NCBI GenBank assembly: GCA_902629495.1 | Contig: CACORA010000009.1 | Location: forward strand, 1 to 64,000 | Length of the DNA stretch: 64,000 bases | Reading direction: 5' to 3' | From: Planctomycetaceae bacterium | GTDB taxonomy: Bacteria; Planctomycetota; Planctomycetia; Pirellulales; UBA1268 | Part shown: positions 53,944 to 64,000 of the stretch, in pieces | How positions within the stretch are numbered: position 1 is the first letter of the stretch | Layout: the number at the start of each line of letters is the position of its first letter | The notes under the pieces: generated by a model | What the model was told of the DNA's origin: nothing | Databases searched by the model: none | What the model saw: only the letters and a program-made list of their open reading frames with translations | Program-made: the position numbers and the translations under genes

Positions 53944-56900
53944 TTAGGTGCTGAGTCCAGCATCTGGAAGATCAATGGTCGAGTCATCTGGATCCAAACT
54001 GTTGTCTGGATCTGAGATGCTTCGAATGTACTCCGCCGTCAACATGATCTGGTAGGAACCCGACTGGGTTCGGAATCGGCTTGGTAACGTCAGCATGTAT
54101 CTTGCACCATCGACATTTGTCAGCGTCGAGCCACGCAGGGAGACCGTTCTCCCATTGTGAACAAAACGGACAACGTCCATCACAACACCGCTGACGGCCT
54201 GATTGAAGTCAAGATAGATGGAGCTACCATTTGGCAATCGAGGCCCCCACGACCCCACAACTGAAACAGGAGAGGATCCTGTGGCTTGTAGAACGTGAAT
54301 ACTCAGCGGATCACTTTGTAGTCCATTCACCTCTGCGGTGAAATGGTGCGTACGGTAACCAAGCCCAGTGACTGACAATGACCAGGTTCCATCTGATTCA
54401 GACGTGACAAGTCCCAAGATGGTCGTTCCATTCCGAACAGTAACAGCGCTATTTGGCTCTGACGCTCCACCCAGCACAAGGCTTGAAGAATTCGTATTTC
54501 CATTATGGGAGATCGTTTGAGCTGTCTCTGGGTGGACGGCCTGAATCGTAGGCGCTGTTACAGGGCCCTCAGGATCACCAGGATCACCAGGATCACCAGG
54601 ATCACCAGGACCACCAGGATCACCAGGGCCACCAGGGCCTGGGGCATCTCCTTCGAAGACAACTTGATAGGCCTGGCCTAATGGGCTGGAGTTACCGGCG
54701 ATGTCTGTCGCAATCGCACGGAACGCATGAGCCCCCAACGAACTCAAACTCACTGATGGGGTCCATGACCATGCTCCGGTCTCACTGGCTCGAGCATCAG
54801 CAGGATTCAACGGATCCAGCAGCACCATTTGTTTATTTGGAAGGAAGGCAACAACATTGACCGTACTTCCGGCCTCTGCAGTTCCTGAAAGGGTCGGCGA
54901 GAAGTCATCTGTAGAGCCACCGTCGGCAATACTCGTATCGTCACCTGGATCAGTTGTGTTGTTATCGTCCGTTGCATTCGTAATGATTGGTGCACTTGGT
55001 GCTGCTAAATCAACAATAACACGGAATTCTCCAGAACGTCCAACTCGTCCGAGAGTATCTGTGACCATCGCTTCCACATCCACGGGAACAGAATCGCCAG
55101 ATGCAATATTCAGTTTATTTGCATTCAGAATCCAATTCCCGACCGAATTAGCAACCGCTGAACCTAATACTTGCTCCTGATTGTTGAATCTGGCAACAAC
55201 ACGAATGACTGCATTCGGGCTCGCCGTTCCCTGCATGACAAGAGTCAGGTCATTGGTTCCCGCGCCGTAGCTCACTTGCCCTATGACGGGCAACGCATTA
55301 TCACGAATCTCATCAATGGTCACAGACGGGGCAACCGAATCAACCTCGATGTCAAACGGCACTTCACTACTTGTGTTACCGGCCCTGTCAATTGACTTAA
55401 AGGCAAGTGAACGAACACCATCTGCTAGACCAGGCATCTGGAACGACCATCTACCATCCTCCTGAACCTGCTCCACGACTTCGTAAGGGAAGACATCCCA
55501 GCCCACCCAGATAAAGCTCCCGGGTTCTGCCACGCCACTGACAAGAGGCGTGGCATCATCGGTGACTTCACCATTTCTAAGAATTCTCCGAATGATTCCT
55601 TCATCATCAAATACGGTGAACCCTGAGAGCTCTGGCGGAGCCGTTATGTCAACCACCCACACATCAACGTTTTGACGATATGAACTTGTTGCAGTACTGG
55701 TACTACCGTCACTCGGATCTAGACGATCAAGATGTTGACGCACCTGAATCGCACCTACCTGATATGATCCTTCCGCGAGGTCAAAGTGACGCGTTTGCCG
55801 CACCTCTCCATCGCTCCCAAGACTCACAATGCCGCCATTCGAATCGTTCAGTTCCCAACTTGCAGAATCGACTGGTGACGTCGGCAATGCTGGAGATGTT
55901 TCCGCAAAAACAAGCGTTCCATCTTCCAACACTTCAAGAATATCGTGGGCTTGACCGTTGATGGTGATTTGCCACACCGCGTCGGTTGAGTTGCCATCAT
56001 CCACATCCTTCTGCGAGACAATGCCATAGGCATTGAAATCAGTATCAGAGGCTGTCGAAAAACGCAAATCTGGCGTGCCCCACGATCCACCAGCATTGAG
56101 AGAATACTCCCACCTGATCGTTTCATTGACATCCGGAGAGAGAATATCTGACACAATGACACGGGGATTCTTGGTCAGATTATCAGAGAACGTTGTGAGA
56201 TCCCAAAGAATCCCTGTGTCCTGCTGCAAGGCGAGGCCAGGCACTTTCAATGGGGTCAGTGGTCCCACTTCAGTCCAATCGCTCGCTCCCATCACATTGA
56301 TCGCTCGCACACGGAACCGGTATGCATCACCTGAAGACAGACCAAGCTCAACGTGCGTTGTATCAAGTGGATTTGAAAGCAGATCAGAACTCCAAACACC
56401 GTCTTCACGTTTTGACTCAAGTTGATATTGCGTAATCGGTGATCCATTGGCAAATGCTTGCCATTCAAGACTGACCTGACCTTCGTCAGCCAATGCTGTG
56501 GTAAACACGGGTGCATTCGGCGCTGCGACAAGTGACACATCAAAAGAGATGGTTCCACCCGTTGCATTTGGCAAGACCGTATTGCCTGCCAGGTCTGTCA
56601 GGAATGCTGCCTCCGTAGCACTTCCGTTGCGAGACGTCACGTTGATTGTGTACGTACCTATCGGAAAGACGACAGCTGAATCAAAGACCACTCGATTTTT
56701 TGTCTCAAGGTATCGGAAGAAGTAATGCTCTCCCTCAACCAATGTCTGTATATTCCCTGAACCAGGAAAATCAGAATACAGAATTTCAAATGCGTCAGCC
56801 AAAACGGTCGCTTTGTCAATTCCCGCCCCAATATCATCCAATTGCAAAACGAATTTTAGCTGACCTTTTGCATTGGCATTGCTTAATTTGACGACACCCC

Positions 56901-59900
56901 GACGCCCATCTTCATCATGTGTTGAGTTATCCAACGGCACCGCAATCTGAATCGTTGGTTGTGTAAAGTCCATACGATCGATGGCCCCACGGTCCGTGAA
57001 GACATTGGAACCAAGTCCTGTGCCGATGGATGCAACATTCGGATCATCTCCTCGCAATTGTCCATAGATATCTCTATCTGGGGCAAGTATTGGAGACTCC
57101 GGTATACCAACTTGATTGTTGACAACAACAAACTCATTTCTGTCTTGCAAGGCATCGATAGCACTATCGATAGCCCTTGATTGAGGCGCGAGGTAGAAAT
57201 TACCTCGATCCACATCGACAAATGGATCCGTGCCCAACGTAATGGAATTTGTCACAGCGGCTGCTCCGGCTCCACCGCCGCCCATGCCACCGCCTCCACC
57301 ACCGGCTCCACCACCGGCTCCACCACCGGCTCCACCACCGGCTCCAGCGGTAACCTGCGTGATCACATTGTGGAACGCTGAATAGCCGATGACTGTACGA
57401 CTATTACCAAGTCCATCGACAAGAGACGTCCCATCAACAAGAACGCCAGATTCAAGGCTAGCGAGAAGATTATTGAGTAATGTAGGGGCTGCATTGTCTT
57501 CGACTTCGATACCAATCCCTCGTGGGTTATCTTGATCATCAACGCCACCAAAGATTGTGTTATTGATAATCCGTCCATAAGGAACCGACCCAAGCGGGGC
57601 TGTGTTCCCCTCTGAGTTATCATCTCCACTGAAAAGAATACCGGCTGTTCCGCTTACTGAAATCACATTGTTCGTCACAACCACACCAGGGACAAGACGT
57701 CCATCATTCAGAGTTGGAAGGTGACGGGCAACTCCCGGCTGGAGTGGCACAAAGCCGTTATCGCGGGATGCATCAATACGAATGCCGTAGACAGAAGCAT
57801 CTGCAATAAAGTTGTTTTCGATGAGGAAACGCCCTTGGTCTCTGGTAAGATTCTGATCACCAACAAGGCCAACGTTTTGTGCTCGTGGTGCCGCTGTAAT
57901 GATTGCGTTTCGAAGTGTGATACCACCCCCTTGATCAGCAGGGCGCGATCCAGACTGAAAGAACCCGATACGCGTATCGTCGGTGAGATGACTGTTTCCA
58001 GGCGGCAGTTGGCCCAGTATTCCATTCAGGGCTGCCACAAGATCGATGCGAGCCGTTTGGAACGTCTGCCCCGTGAGGATTGAAAAGAGATCAGCCGTGG
58101 GATCGACCGCAGTAAATTTATAGATGGAGTTCCATGTCGTACCACCATCAAGGCTGATCGCGATACCGTCACCTGCAGGCACGTGGTTGTCTTCTACGAC
58201 GAGCGTGCCAGGATCGTCACCGATCGTAAATTGCGATGGCAACGGAACCACGGGCTCGTTCGGAGAAATTTGAGGAAAAGCGAACACATCCCACGTTCCA
58301 GCCTGATAGTCAACCTCAAGAAATGCTGATGACTGCCCCGCAAGCTTCACGGCCCATGTGATCGCATTGAAGTCAGATGTACTTCCGCCATTTCCTTCCA
58401 TTCGAAGAGCATCTTCAACAAAATCGAAGTCTGTATCGACAGCCGTTATCTGACCATTTCCAAGCGTTGTGAGACTGTCCCCAAGGGCTGAGAGGGCATG
58501 TCTCCCAAGCACGATATCCGGAGTGGCTGCAGCCTGAATACGGCGTGCATTCGTATCAAAGACTTGTTCTGGTTGAATCGCAATCGAGTCACGCCTCGGA
58601 GTAATGGAGCTCATGATTTCAGCAAACTCCGCACCACGCCGAACCTCGAGTTGATACTCACCCTCCAGCACCTGCTCAGGATAACCCGGACTTCCCGTTG
58701 GGGTATTGATATTGAAGAAGTTCTGATTCGTCGCAGCGTTTGTCACCATCTCGCCACGCTCGGCAAAGCCTACAATGATGTCATCAATGTAAAACCCTTC
58801 ATGATCATTATTAGCACTGGCAACCTGAACGTTTTCGCCGTCGCCGATTGCTCCCTCAGGCCCAGGAATGTTATGAAGATTGACACCCGTACGATCAGGG
58901 AAGAAGGCAACCGCTTCAGCAGCCTTGAATGAGACATTCGATGCACTCTGAACCGTCACCGTCACGACACCTGAGTTCGGATCCGTAGCAATGGCGGTCA
59001 CGACCGCAGTGCCTTCCGGTACCGTGAGAATATTGTCTGCAGATGTGAGGGGGTCGGCCCCTGGATCAATGACTTGCGGATTGGCTCCATGCCATCGTTG
59101 AACCCGCATGCCAACCTGCATACCAGCGGCTGAGTCCGTTTCAAAGGTGAACTCCAATGGATTTAATGGATTTCCCGTGGCAACCGCGTCACTCATCACA
59201 CTCCGAATAGCTGCCGGTGTCGCAGTGGCGTTGTGATTACTCAAATTCCGCTGAAAATCACCACCCGTGCTAAAGTCAAAACGCAACTGAATATTTGACT
59301 CTCCAGCAAATTCACCGATGTCAATTCTCGCCTGTCGCCATTCCCCGGTATTATCAAAGAGTTCCTGAACCTGCTGATTTGGCAAGGTTCCAATCCGTGC
59401 TGACGTCGACAGATGGATGGGCAGCTCAGCATTACGTTGACTGTTATTGGTTGCCAAGAGTTCCCATGACAGGCCACCGTCTCGAGAGGCAAAGACGCGA
59501 GCACTGTCTCGCATCACATCGGCTGCGATCGAACTGTTTGCACCTTCCGTCTCAAGGAAATAATTGAAATACAATGTTGGCTTGTCACCATAGTCATACC
59601 CGGCCAGGCTAAATGGATTGGTGATCATGCTGCCACGGGCACCGCCAGGCAGGTTATAGGTGTTGCCAAGGCCACCCGCATTCAGATCCTGTGCCCAGTT
59701 GTACTCTCCACCAACTGTACCAACGGTACCAAACTGCCCTGCAGACGTTCCAAACACTTCATCATTTCCACCCCAGTCATTTAGACCAAAGTACATGCTC
59801 ACGCCACCTTGTGTCCCAGTCGTACGCGCATGATCTGCAGTTGGATTGATCCCATGTCCGGGGTCATTGTTTCGCTGTGTCGTTGGGTGCCAGAGATTGA

Positions 59901-62900
59901 TATCCAGCGGGGAAACGGCAAGGCCTCGAACGCCTCCCAGACGCTCATTCGAAATCCATGAATCCCCGATGCCATCGCCATCCGTGTCGAACACGTTATC
60001 GACAACAGCGGCATTCCCATTCCCGGCCCCGTCAGGATCAATGAAGAAGACACCACCACCTTCGGTGATCGCCATGAACATGCCCTGATACCGACCACCT
60101 TCAAGATTCACCGGTGCGGTCGCAAGACCCTGTAACGATCTTCCATTCAGGAGCGGCGAGAAATCACGGGCATCACTGATTTGGAGGGCATCACGAAAAT
60201 TCCCCGTAACGTTAAATTCACCAGCCGTTGCCCCAGCACGCGCTCGCGGGTTCCGCGGAGTAATTCTATAGAACTGGCCACCTTCACTTACTCCATACAG
60301 CGCATCGTCATCACGGATTTCATTTCTGAATTGCAGGCCTGTCGTGAATCCTGTAATCACAACAGGGTTTCCACTGCCATCAACATTGTTGCTGTTGACT
60401 CCGGCTGTGTATCCAATAGCTGGAACACTCTGCGAAAGATCAATGCCTGTTGGAATGAATCCCATCCGGCCAAAGGTATCACTTGGTGCAGTAGTATTAG
60501 CAGCAATCGGGGTACTGGCATTGCCTGCGTTATCTCCGGCATACAACACAGACCGTGATCCAAACGCAAGCACGTGGTTATCGTCTCTCATCGAGTAATA
60601 GACAGATGCTTCCTCAGCTTCATTAGCGTCTGCGTTGTAGACACCCGGTCCAGAACGACCGATGGCAATGGCATCCCTCGGTGCATTGCTGATGTTGACA
60701 GCATTCGAATCCGGTGGTGGATTACCACCGGCATCAGCCACCACCCCGTCCGTCCAACGGGCTGTACGGGCTCCTGTTGCTGGGTCAACATTCCACACCG
60801 TCCCAACGCTGCCGGCCCGATCGTAGAGCACCAGGGTGCCATCAGTCAGCATGTCCAGATCACCCGCAGTAGCACCCCAACCACCATATGCATCCGGCTG
60901 ATCCGGAGCACCTGTAAAGGGATTGATCGCTCGCAGGCCTCTGGTCGTTGCCACAAAGACTGTCAGATCATCCAGCGTAAATGGAGCAACATTGGCTTGC
61001 AAGGCAATATTGGATGAAAGATCAATGATTGGCCCTGACACAGGCGTGACGGTTTGCCCACCGCTGACGTACCCAGTTGTTCCAATATGATCTTCAACAA
61101 TTCTTCGAACAGATGCGACCGGTTCAAGACGAATCGATGCATCCGTTGCCGCCGACTGGAGTGTCGCATTGAGCACTGTGGGAAGCTGTTCATTACTGGA
61201 TACAGCAACATAATAGGTCGTTGTGTCACCGGGAATACCAGCTTCCAGATGGACCGAACCAATGTACGGATCCAACATTCCAATAGAACCGCGCGAGAGA
61301 TCATCAAAATCATGCGCCTGACCAACCCCCGGCTGATCATCTGCAATATTCGAATCCCGACCAACATAGATCAAGGAACCAGTTGCATCAAAAACAGAAA
61401 GTGTGAGGTCACCCTTGAATCCATCGGCATAGTCAATGTCAAACATTGCCGCCCATGTCTTGGCCTCGTCATTGACATTCTGAATAACTTCGATGTCCGC
61501 ATAGTCAAGCGTAAATGAGTACCAATCAATATCAGTCGCATTGTCCATGGTGCCAGCAACGCTGATTGTGTTGCGATCTGTCTGCAACAGGTTGCCCAAC
61601 GCCTGCGCCTGACCAAACGCGTCATTCGCCGCTGACTGCTCACCAGTTTCCCCAACAAGCTGGGAGTGATGCGGCAGGCCAATGACATCAATGCCAATCG
61701 TTGGGAAGCGAATATCCGCATACCGAACCGTGGAGCCTGCTTTTTCGTCTCGCTGTCGTTCTCGGATCCTCAGTTCGTATCGACCGCTGCTGGCTCCGAC
61801 AGGATTGGCAAGACCCGCTTCATATTGCGCCGGTGTTGTGGTTGATGAATAGGCTGACTGACTTCGCACTCGAACAAAGTACTGGGTTTCCACACCCGTC
61901 TGTCCGGGAAGTGTCACCCGGAATCCAGGATTCCGTGGATTCGCAGAATACATGTCCACTCCACGATGGTCATCCTTATTTAAGGACATCCCGCCACCTT
62001 CACCCGTCAGGGAAAACCCAAGGGTGGTCGCCGAAACGTTCCCATACTCATAGGACAACTCGATCCGCGAAGTTCCTGTTGGCACATTATCAAAGGGCAA
62101 TGTGATCAAGCCTGCTGCATAATCAATCGTTGCCGACGCATCAACCGCTCGAGCTGAAGGATTTCCAATCGGCGTAAACGTAAATGCTCCATCTCGGGCA
62201 ACGGTGAATGTTTGAATGGCTGTTTCATCAACATACAGCACACCTGAAAGTGTTCCGGGAAGAATATTGGCATGGGGAATCTGGAAGGTACGGGTTCCAA
62301 AATACAGTGTGCTACCATGCTCAACATCAATAGACTGACTCAACACGATTTCATCAGATACAGGATCCACTGACTGCACCGTCGTCCCAGGCAGCACACC
62401 AAGCTCTCCATCAGGACGTGGATTCGCCAACACGGCTCCATTCAACTCGATATTGTCAGCATCCGAAACAAGAACCGTATCGCTGTTGAAGCCAAACCCA
62501 AGGATGTCGCCGTTTTCGACGACAACCGGCTGATTCCCAACCGCGTCTGGGTCACTATCCAATACAATCGTCGCCCCAACACCAACATCATCCGGTATGA
62601 CCTCGATGACACGTGTTCCGGCTGGAATGCCGTCTGCTCCATTCACAAGAATTCCCGTTTTGATCACCTCACCGTTGACATCAAATCGGTCTGGGACATG
62701 GATGCGTGTTGTGGCAATCGGTCCTGTGAATGCAGGATCTGAAAAGGAAAATCCAATAATATCGTCTTGCTCAAACCCAATGTCATTGCTCAGCGTAACC
62801 GTGCGAGAGGCTTGATCAAATCCGGCAACTGTTCGAGACAACAGAAATCCATTGAGGGTTACCGCAGATCCGATTTCAGGATCAACCGAATCATCAATCC

Positions 62901-64000
62901 GGATGCGATTCGTGGTAACTGTCTCACCAGGAACAAAATCAAAACCAAGGAAATCCCCATCGGCAACATCAAGCGTATCTGAAAATGTCACCAGGCCCTC
63001 TGTCATGCCAGAGAGTGCAATCGTATTTACTGTCAGCGGATTGCCAAGCGGATCAAGCGCCGCAACACCATTGACGGTGACTGTAACGCCATCACCATCA
63101 AAAATACCGTTGTACGCATCTGTATCGATGGTGACCGTCGTTTGATTGAATCCAAATCCAAGCGTGTCACCATTGGAAATGGTCACAGCCTGATCCAACA
63201 GAACCGTACCGCCTGTTCCAACGGCATCAGGATCAACGCTGACAACACGGGTTCCAGCAGGAACATCTGAGCCGGCAACGCCATTGAAAAGACTCACCAG
63301 CACGCCATCAGCAACACCACTCGCATCGCTCACATGAACACGTGTTGTCGACGTCGGGCCGGTAAAGGAAAATCCAATAATATCGTCGTCGTCAACGGTA
63401 ATCGTTCCACCAAGCTCAAGGGTCACGGTACGCGATGTAGGATCAAAGCCTCCAGCCGCCACGTCGAAGCCACTATCCGCTCCGTTGATAAAGACATCCG
63501 CACCATCCGTCGGTGCCACCGAATCATCAATCCGGATGCGATTCGTGGTAACTGTCTCACCAGGAACAAAATCAAAACCAAGGAAATCCCCATCGGCAAC
63601 ATCAAGCGTATCTGAAAATGTCACCAGGCCTTCTGTCATGCCCGAGAGTGCAATCGTATTTACTGTCAGCGGATTGCCAAGCGAATCAAGCGCCGCAACA
63701 CCATTGACGGTGACTGTAACGCCATCACCATCAAAAATACCGTTGTACGCATCTGTATCGATGGTGACCGTCGTTTGATTGAATCCAAACCCAAGCGTGT
63801 CACCATTGGAAATGGTCACAGCCTGATCCAACAGAACCGTACCGCCTGTTCCAACGGCATCAGGATCAACGCTGACAACACGGGTTCCAGCAGGAACATC
63901 TGAGCCGGCAACGCCATTGAAAAGACTCACCAGCACGCCATCAGCAACACCACTCGCATCGCTCACATGAACACGGGTTGTCGGTGTCGGGCCAGTAAAG
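53944..64000 (-). CDS. Giant secreted multidomain repeat protein (N-terminus beyond window)
   Basis: The frame is open to base 64000, so at least 3,350 residues are encoded and the start is outside the window. From N- to C-terminus: Asp/Gly-rich beta repeats of 211 residues; a PPC-like domain ('DIDWYSFTLDYADI', near 61500); a beta-propeller-like region; a jelly-roll/MAM-like region (about 59250-59600); a parallel beta-helix ('IENNFIADASVYGIRID', about 57370-57890); a Gly-rich linker; a fibronectin type III-like domain (about 56230-56535); two or three Ig-like domains ('GTAEAGSTVNVVAF'); a GDP-rich linker; and a C-terminal beta domain. There is no catalytic motif, LPxTG or dockerin. It is probably a surface or matrix protein involved in adhesion; the function is inference. 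Confidence 0.9.
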   Translation of the reverse strand, partial: FTGPTPTTRVHVSDASGVADGVLVSLFNGVAGSDVPAGTRVVSVDPDAVGTGGTVLLDQAVTISNGDTLGFGFNQTTVTIDTDAYNGIFDGDGVTVTVNGVAALDSLGNPLTVNTIALSGMTEGLVTFSDTLDVADGDFLGFDFVPGETVTTNRIRIDDSVAPTDGADVFINGADSGFDVAAGGFDPTSRTVTLELGGTITVDDDDIIGFSFTGPTSTTRVHVSDASGVADGVLVSLFNGVAGSDVPAGTRVVSVDPDAVGTGGTVLLDQAVTISNGDTLGFGFNQTTVTIDTDAYNGIFDGDGVTVTVNGVAALDPLGNPLTVNTIALSGMTEGLVTFSDTLDVADGDFLGFDFVPGETVTTNRIRIDDSVDPEIGSAVTLNGFLLSRTVAGFDQASRTVTLSNDIGFEQDDIIGFSFSDPAFTGPIATTRIHVPDRFDVNGEVIKTGILVNGADGIPAGTRVIEVIPDDVGVGATIVLDSDPDAVGNQPVVVENGDILGFGFNSDTVLVSDADNIELNGAVLANPRPDGELGVLPGTTVQSVDPVSDEIVLSQSIDVEHGSTLYFGTRTFQIPHANILPGTLSGVLYVDETAIQTFTVARDGAFTFTPIGNPSARAVDASATIDYAAGLITLPFDNVPTGTSRIELSYEYGNVSATTLGFSLTGEGGGMSLNKDDHRGVDMYSANPRNPGFRVTLPGQTGVETQYFVRVRSQSAYSSTTTPAQYEAGLANPVGASSGRYELRIRERQRDEKAGSTVRYADIRFPTIGIDVIGLPHHSQLVGETGEQSAANDAFGQAQALGNLLQTDRNTISVAGTMDNATDIDWYSFTLDYADIEVIQNVNDEAKTWAAMFDIDYADGFKGDLTLSVFDATGSLIYVGRDSNIADDQPGVGQAHDFDDLSRGSIGMLDPYIGSVHLEAGIPGDTTTYYVAVSSNEQLPTVLNATLQSAATDASIRLEPVASVRRIVEDHIGTTGYVSGGQTVTPVSGPIIDLSSNIALQANVAPFTLDDLTVFVATTRGLRAINPFTGAPDQPDAYGGWGATAGDLDMLTDGTLVLYDRAGSVGTVWNVDPATGARTARWTDGVVADAGGNPPPDSNAVNISNAPRDAIAIGRSGPGVYNADANEAEEASVYYSMRDDNHVLAFGSRSVLYAGDNAGNASTPIAANTTAPSDTFGRMGFIPTGIDLSQSVPAIGYTAGVNSNNVDGSGNPVVITGFTTGLQFRNEIRDDDALYGVSEGGQFYRITPRNPRARAGATAGEFNVTGNFRDALQISDARDFSPLLNGRSLQGLATAPVNLEGGRYQGMFMAITEGGGVFFIDPDGAGNGNAAVVDNVFDTDGDGIGDSWISNERLGGVRGLAVSPLDINLWHPTTQRNNDPGHGINPTADHARTTGTQGGVSMYFGLNDWGGNDEVFGTSAGQFGTVGTVGGEYNWAQDLNAGGLGNTYNLPGGARGSMITNPFSLAGYDYGDKPTLYFNYFLETEGANSSIAADVMRDSARVFASRDGGLSWELLATNNSQRNAELPIHLSTSARIGTLPNQQVQELFDNTGEWRQARIDIGEFAGESNIQLRFDFSTGGDFQRNLSNHNATATPAAIRSVMSDAVATGNPLNPLEFTFETDSAAGMQVGMRVQRWHGANPQVIDPGADPLTSADNILTVPEGTAVVTAIATDPNSGVVTVTVQSASNVSFKAAEAVAFFPDRTGVNLHNIPGPEGAIGDGENVQVASANNDHEGFYIDDIIVGFAERGEMVTNAATNQNFFNINTPTGSPGYPEQVLEGEYQLEVRRGAEFAEIMSSITPRRDSIAIQPEQVFDTNARRIQAAATPDIVLGRHALSALGDSLTTLGNGQITAVDTDFDFVEDALRMEGNGGSTSDFNAITWAVKLAGQSSAFLEVDYQAGTWDVFAFPQISPNEPVVPLPSQFTIGDDPGTLVVEDNHVPAGDGIAISLDGGTTWNSIYKFTAVDPTADLFSILTGQTFQTARIDLVAALNGILGQLPPGNSHLTDDTRIGFFQSGSRPADQGGGITLRNAIITAAPRAQNVGLVGDQNLTRDQGRFLIENNFIADASVYGIRIDASRDNGFVPLQPGVARHLPTLNDGRLVPGVVVTNNVISVSGTAGILFSGDDNSEGNTAPLGSVPYGRIINNTIFGGVDDQDNPRGIGIEVEDNAAPTLLNNLLASLESGVLVDGTSLVDGLGNSRTVIGYSAFHNVITQVTAGAGGGAGGGAGGGAGGGGGGMGGGGAGAAAVTNSITLGTDPFVDVDRGNFYLAPQSRAIDSAIDALQDRNEFVVVNNQVGIPESPILAPDRDIYGQLRGDDPNVASIGTGLGSNVFTDRGAIDRMDFTQPTIQIAVPLDNSTHDEDGRRGVVKLSNANAKGQLKFVLQLDDIGAGIDKATVLADAFEILYSDFPGSGNIQTLVEGEHYFFRYLETKNRVVFDSAVVFPIGTYTINVTSRNGSATEAAFLTDLAGNTVLPNATGGTISFDVSLVAAPNAPVFTTALADEGQVSLEWQAFANGSPITQYQLESKREDGVWSSDLLSNPLDTTHVELGLSSGDAYRFRVRAINVMGASDWTEVGPLTPLKVPGLALQQDTGILWDLTTFSDNLTKNPRVIVSDILSPDVNETIRWEYSLNAGGSWGTPDLRFSTASDTDFNAYGIVSQKDVDDGNSTDAVWQITINGQAHDILEVLEDGTLVFAETSPALPTSPVDSASWELNDSNGGIVSLGSDGEVRQTRHFDLAEGSYQVGAIQVRQHLDRLDPSDGSTSTATSSYRQNVDVWVVDITAPPELSGFTVFDDEGIIRRILRNGEVTDDATPLVSGVAEPGSFIWVGWDVFPYEVVEQVQEDGRWSFQMPGLADGVRSLAFKSIDRAGNTSSEVPFDIEVDSVAPSVTIDEIRDNALPVIGQVSYGAGTNDLTLVMQGTASPNAVIRVVARFNNQEQVLGSAVANSVGNWILNANKLNIASGDSVPVDVEAMVTDTLGRVGRSGEFRVIVDLAAPSAPIITNATDDNNTTDPGDDTSIADGGSTDDFSPTLSGTAEAGSTVNVVAFLPNKQMVLLDPLNPADARASETGAWSWTPSVSLSSLGAHAFRAIATDIAGNSSPLGQAYQVVFEGDAPGPGGPGDPGGPGDPGDPGDPGDPEGPVTAPTIQAVHPETAQTISHNGNTNSSSLVLGGASEPNSAVTVRNGTTILGLVTSESDGTWSLSVTGLGYRTHHFTAEVNGLQSDPLSIHVLQATGSSPVSVVGSWGPRLPNGSSIYLDFNQAVSGVVMDVVRFVHNGRTVSLRGSTLTNVDGARYMLTLPSRFRTQSGSYQIMLTAEYIRSISDPDNSLDPDDSTIDLPDAGLST
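54571..54642. repeat. Nine-bp imperfect tandem repeat encoding Gly-Asp-Pro linker
   Basis: Eight 9-base units of the form AGGATCACC, the first four identical and the rest with one or more changes, encode a G-D-P/G-G-P collagen-like linker between Ig-like domains of the giant protein. Such tracts can change length by slippage. Confidence 0.92.
57298..57345. repeat. Twelve-bp tandem repeat encoding Gly-rich linker
   Basis: Four identical 12-base units (ACCACCGGCTCC) encode repeated G-A-G-G residues on the minus strand, within a wider Gly-rich tract (about 57262-57351). The tract links the beta-helix region to the following domain of the giant protein. Confidence 0.92.
62888..64000. repeat. Tandem 633-bp near-identical repeats in giant protein gene
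   Basis: The block starting at 62888 recurs at 63521, giving a 633-base period (211 codons). Over the 480 bases that can be compared before the window ends I count about eight differences. A diverged third copy with the same motifs ('IGFSFSDPAFTGP', 'PAGTRVIEVIPDD') lies at about 62270-62890. More copies probably continue beyond the edge. Confidence 0.93.

Noticed and set aside
57181..57381. Repetitive Thr/Gly-rich plus-strand frame
   Set aside because: Antisense of the 12-bp repeat coding for the Gly-rich linker of the giant protein.

Overview
The window reads as a typical stretch of planctomycete chromosome, probably Pirellulales or a relative. This is an inference from gene content. The evidence is two arylsulfatases, a very large secreted repeat protein, a YidC carrying a PDZ insert, an FHA-GAF histidine kinase, an M16 peptidase pair with one inactive member, and many GTG/TTG starts in tightly overlapping operons. 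Base composition looks uniform and near 50% GC by eye. I found no tRNA, rRNA, CRISPR array, insertion sequence, integrase, prophage or known riboswitch.

Layout. 1-1128: sulfatase running off the left edge. 1477-5372: four-gene Mn/Zn ABC importer operon (TroA-type binding protein, ATPase, two permeases), whose last permease carries a C-terminal MntR/DtxR-like domain. 5538-10236: GNAT enzyme, a pair of M16 peptidases and an ABC-2 permease. 10368-14084: secreted protein of unknown function, then a leftward lipid A block (Skp/OmpH chaperone, LpxC, a small ORF that looks like an internally deleted LpxA, and a Gfo/Idh dehydrogenase). 14334-16256: M28 peptidase with PDZ. 16402-18096: FHA-GAF histidine kinase. 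18074-19865: RluD-type pseudouridine synthase behind a membrane TPR-like protein. 19971-22040: UvrD/PcrA-type helicase. 22069-27488: yidC-mnmE-aldehyde dehydrogenase-like operon. 27638-35319: phosphoesterase, tsaB, pyruvate carboxylase, exported MsrA, 3-methyladenine glycosylase, ychF. 35336-40731: TetR-HlyD-RND efflux operon. 40849-46750: FAD oxidoreductases, a betaine-aldehyde-type dehydrogenase, a gluconate-5-dehydrogenase-like SDR and an idonate/sorbitol-type dehydrogenase. 46934-48463: a divergent GntP permease. 48729-50225: iduronate-sulfatase-like enzyme. 50226-53884: iscS - A-type Fe-S carrier - cbiET - bshB1-like operon. 53944-64000: at least 3,350 residues of one giant secreted protein whose N-terminus lies beyond the right edge.

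How it fits together. The two sulfatases and the sugar-acid genes (GntP, IdnD-like, IdnO-like) suggest growth on sulfated or acidic polysaccharides. The Mn/Zn importer has its own metal-sensor-like domain. The lipid A block keeps LpxC intact, but the lpxA position holds a product lacking the whole catalytic beta-helix. This is the most surprising observation in the window. Further points worth checking are the permease-MntR fusion, the near-identical 633-bp repeats in the giant protein, an SDR whose catalytic YxxxK lysine is an arginine, and a short repeat tract that overlaps the start region of the pseudouridine synthase gene.
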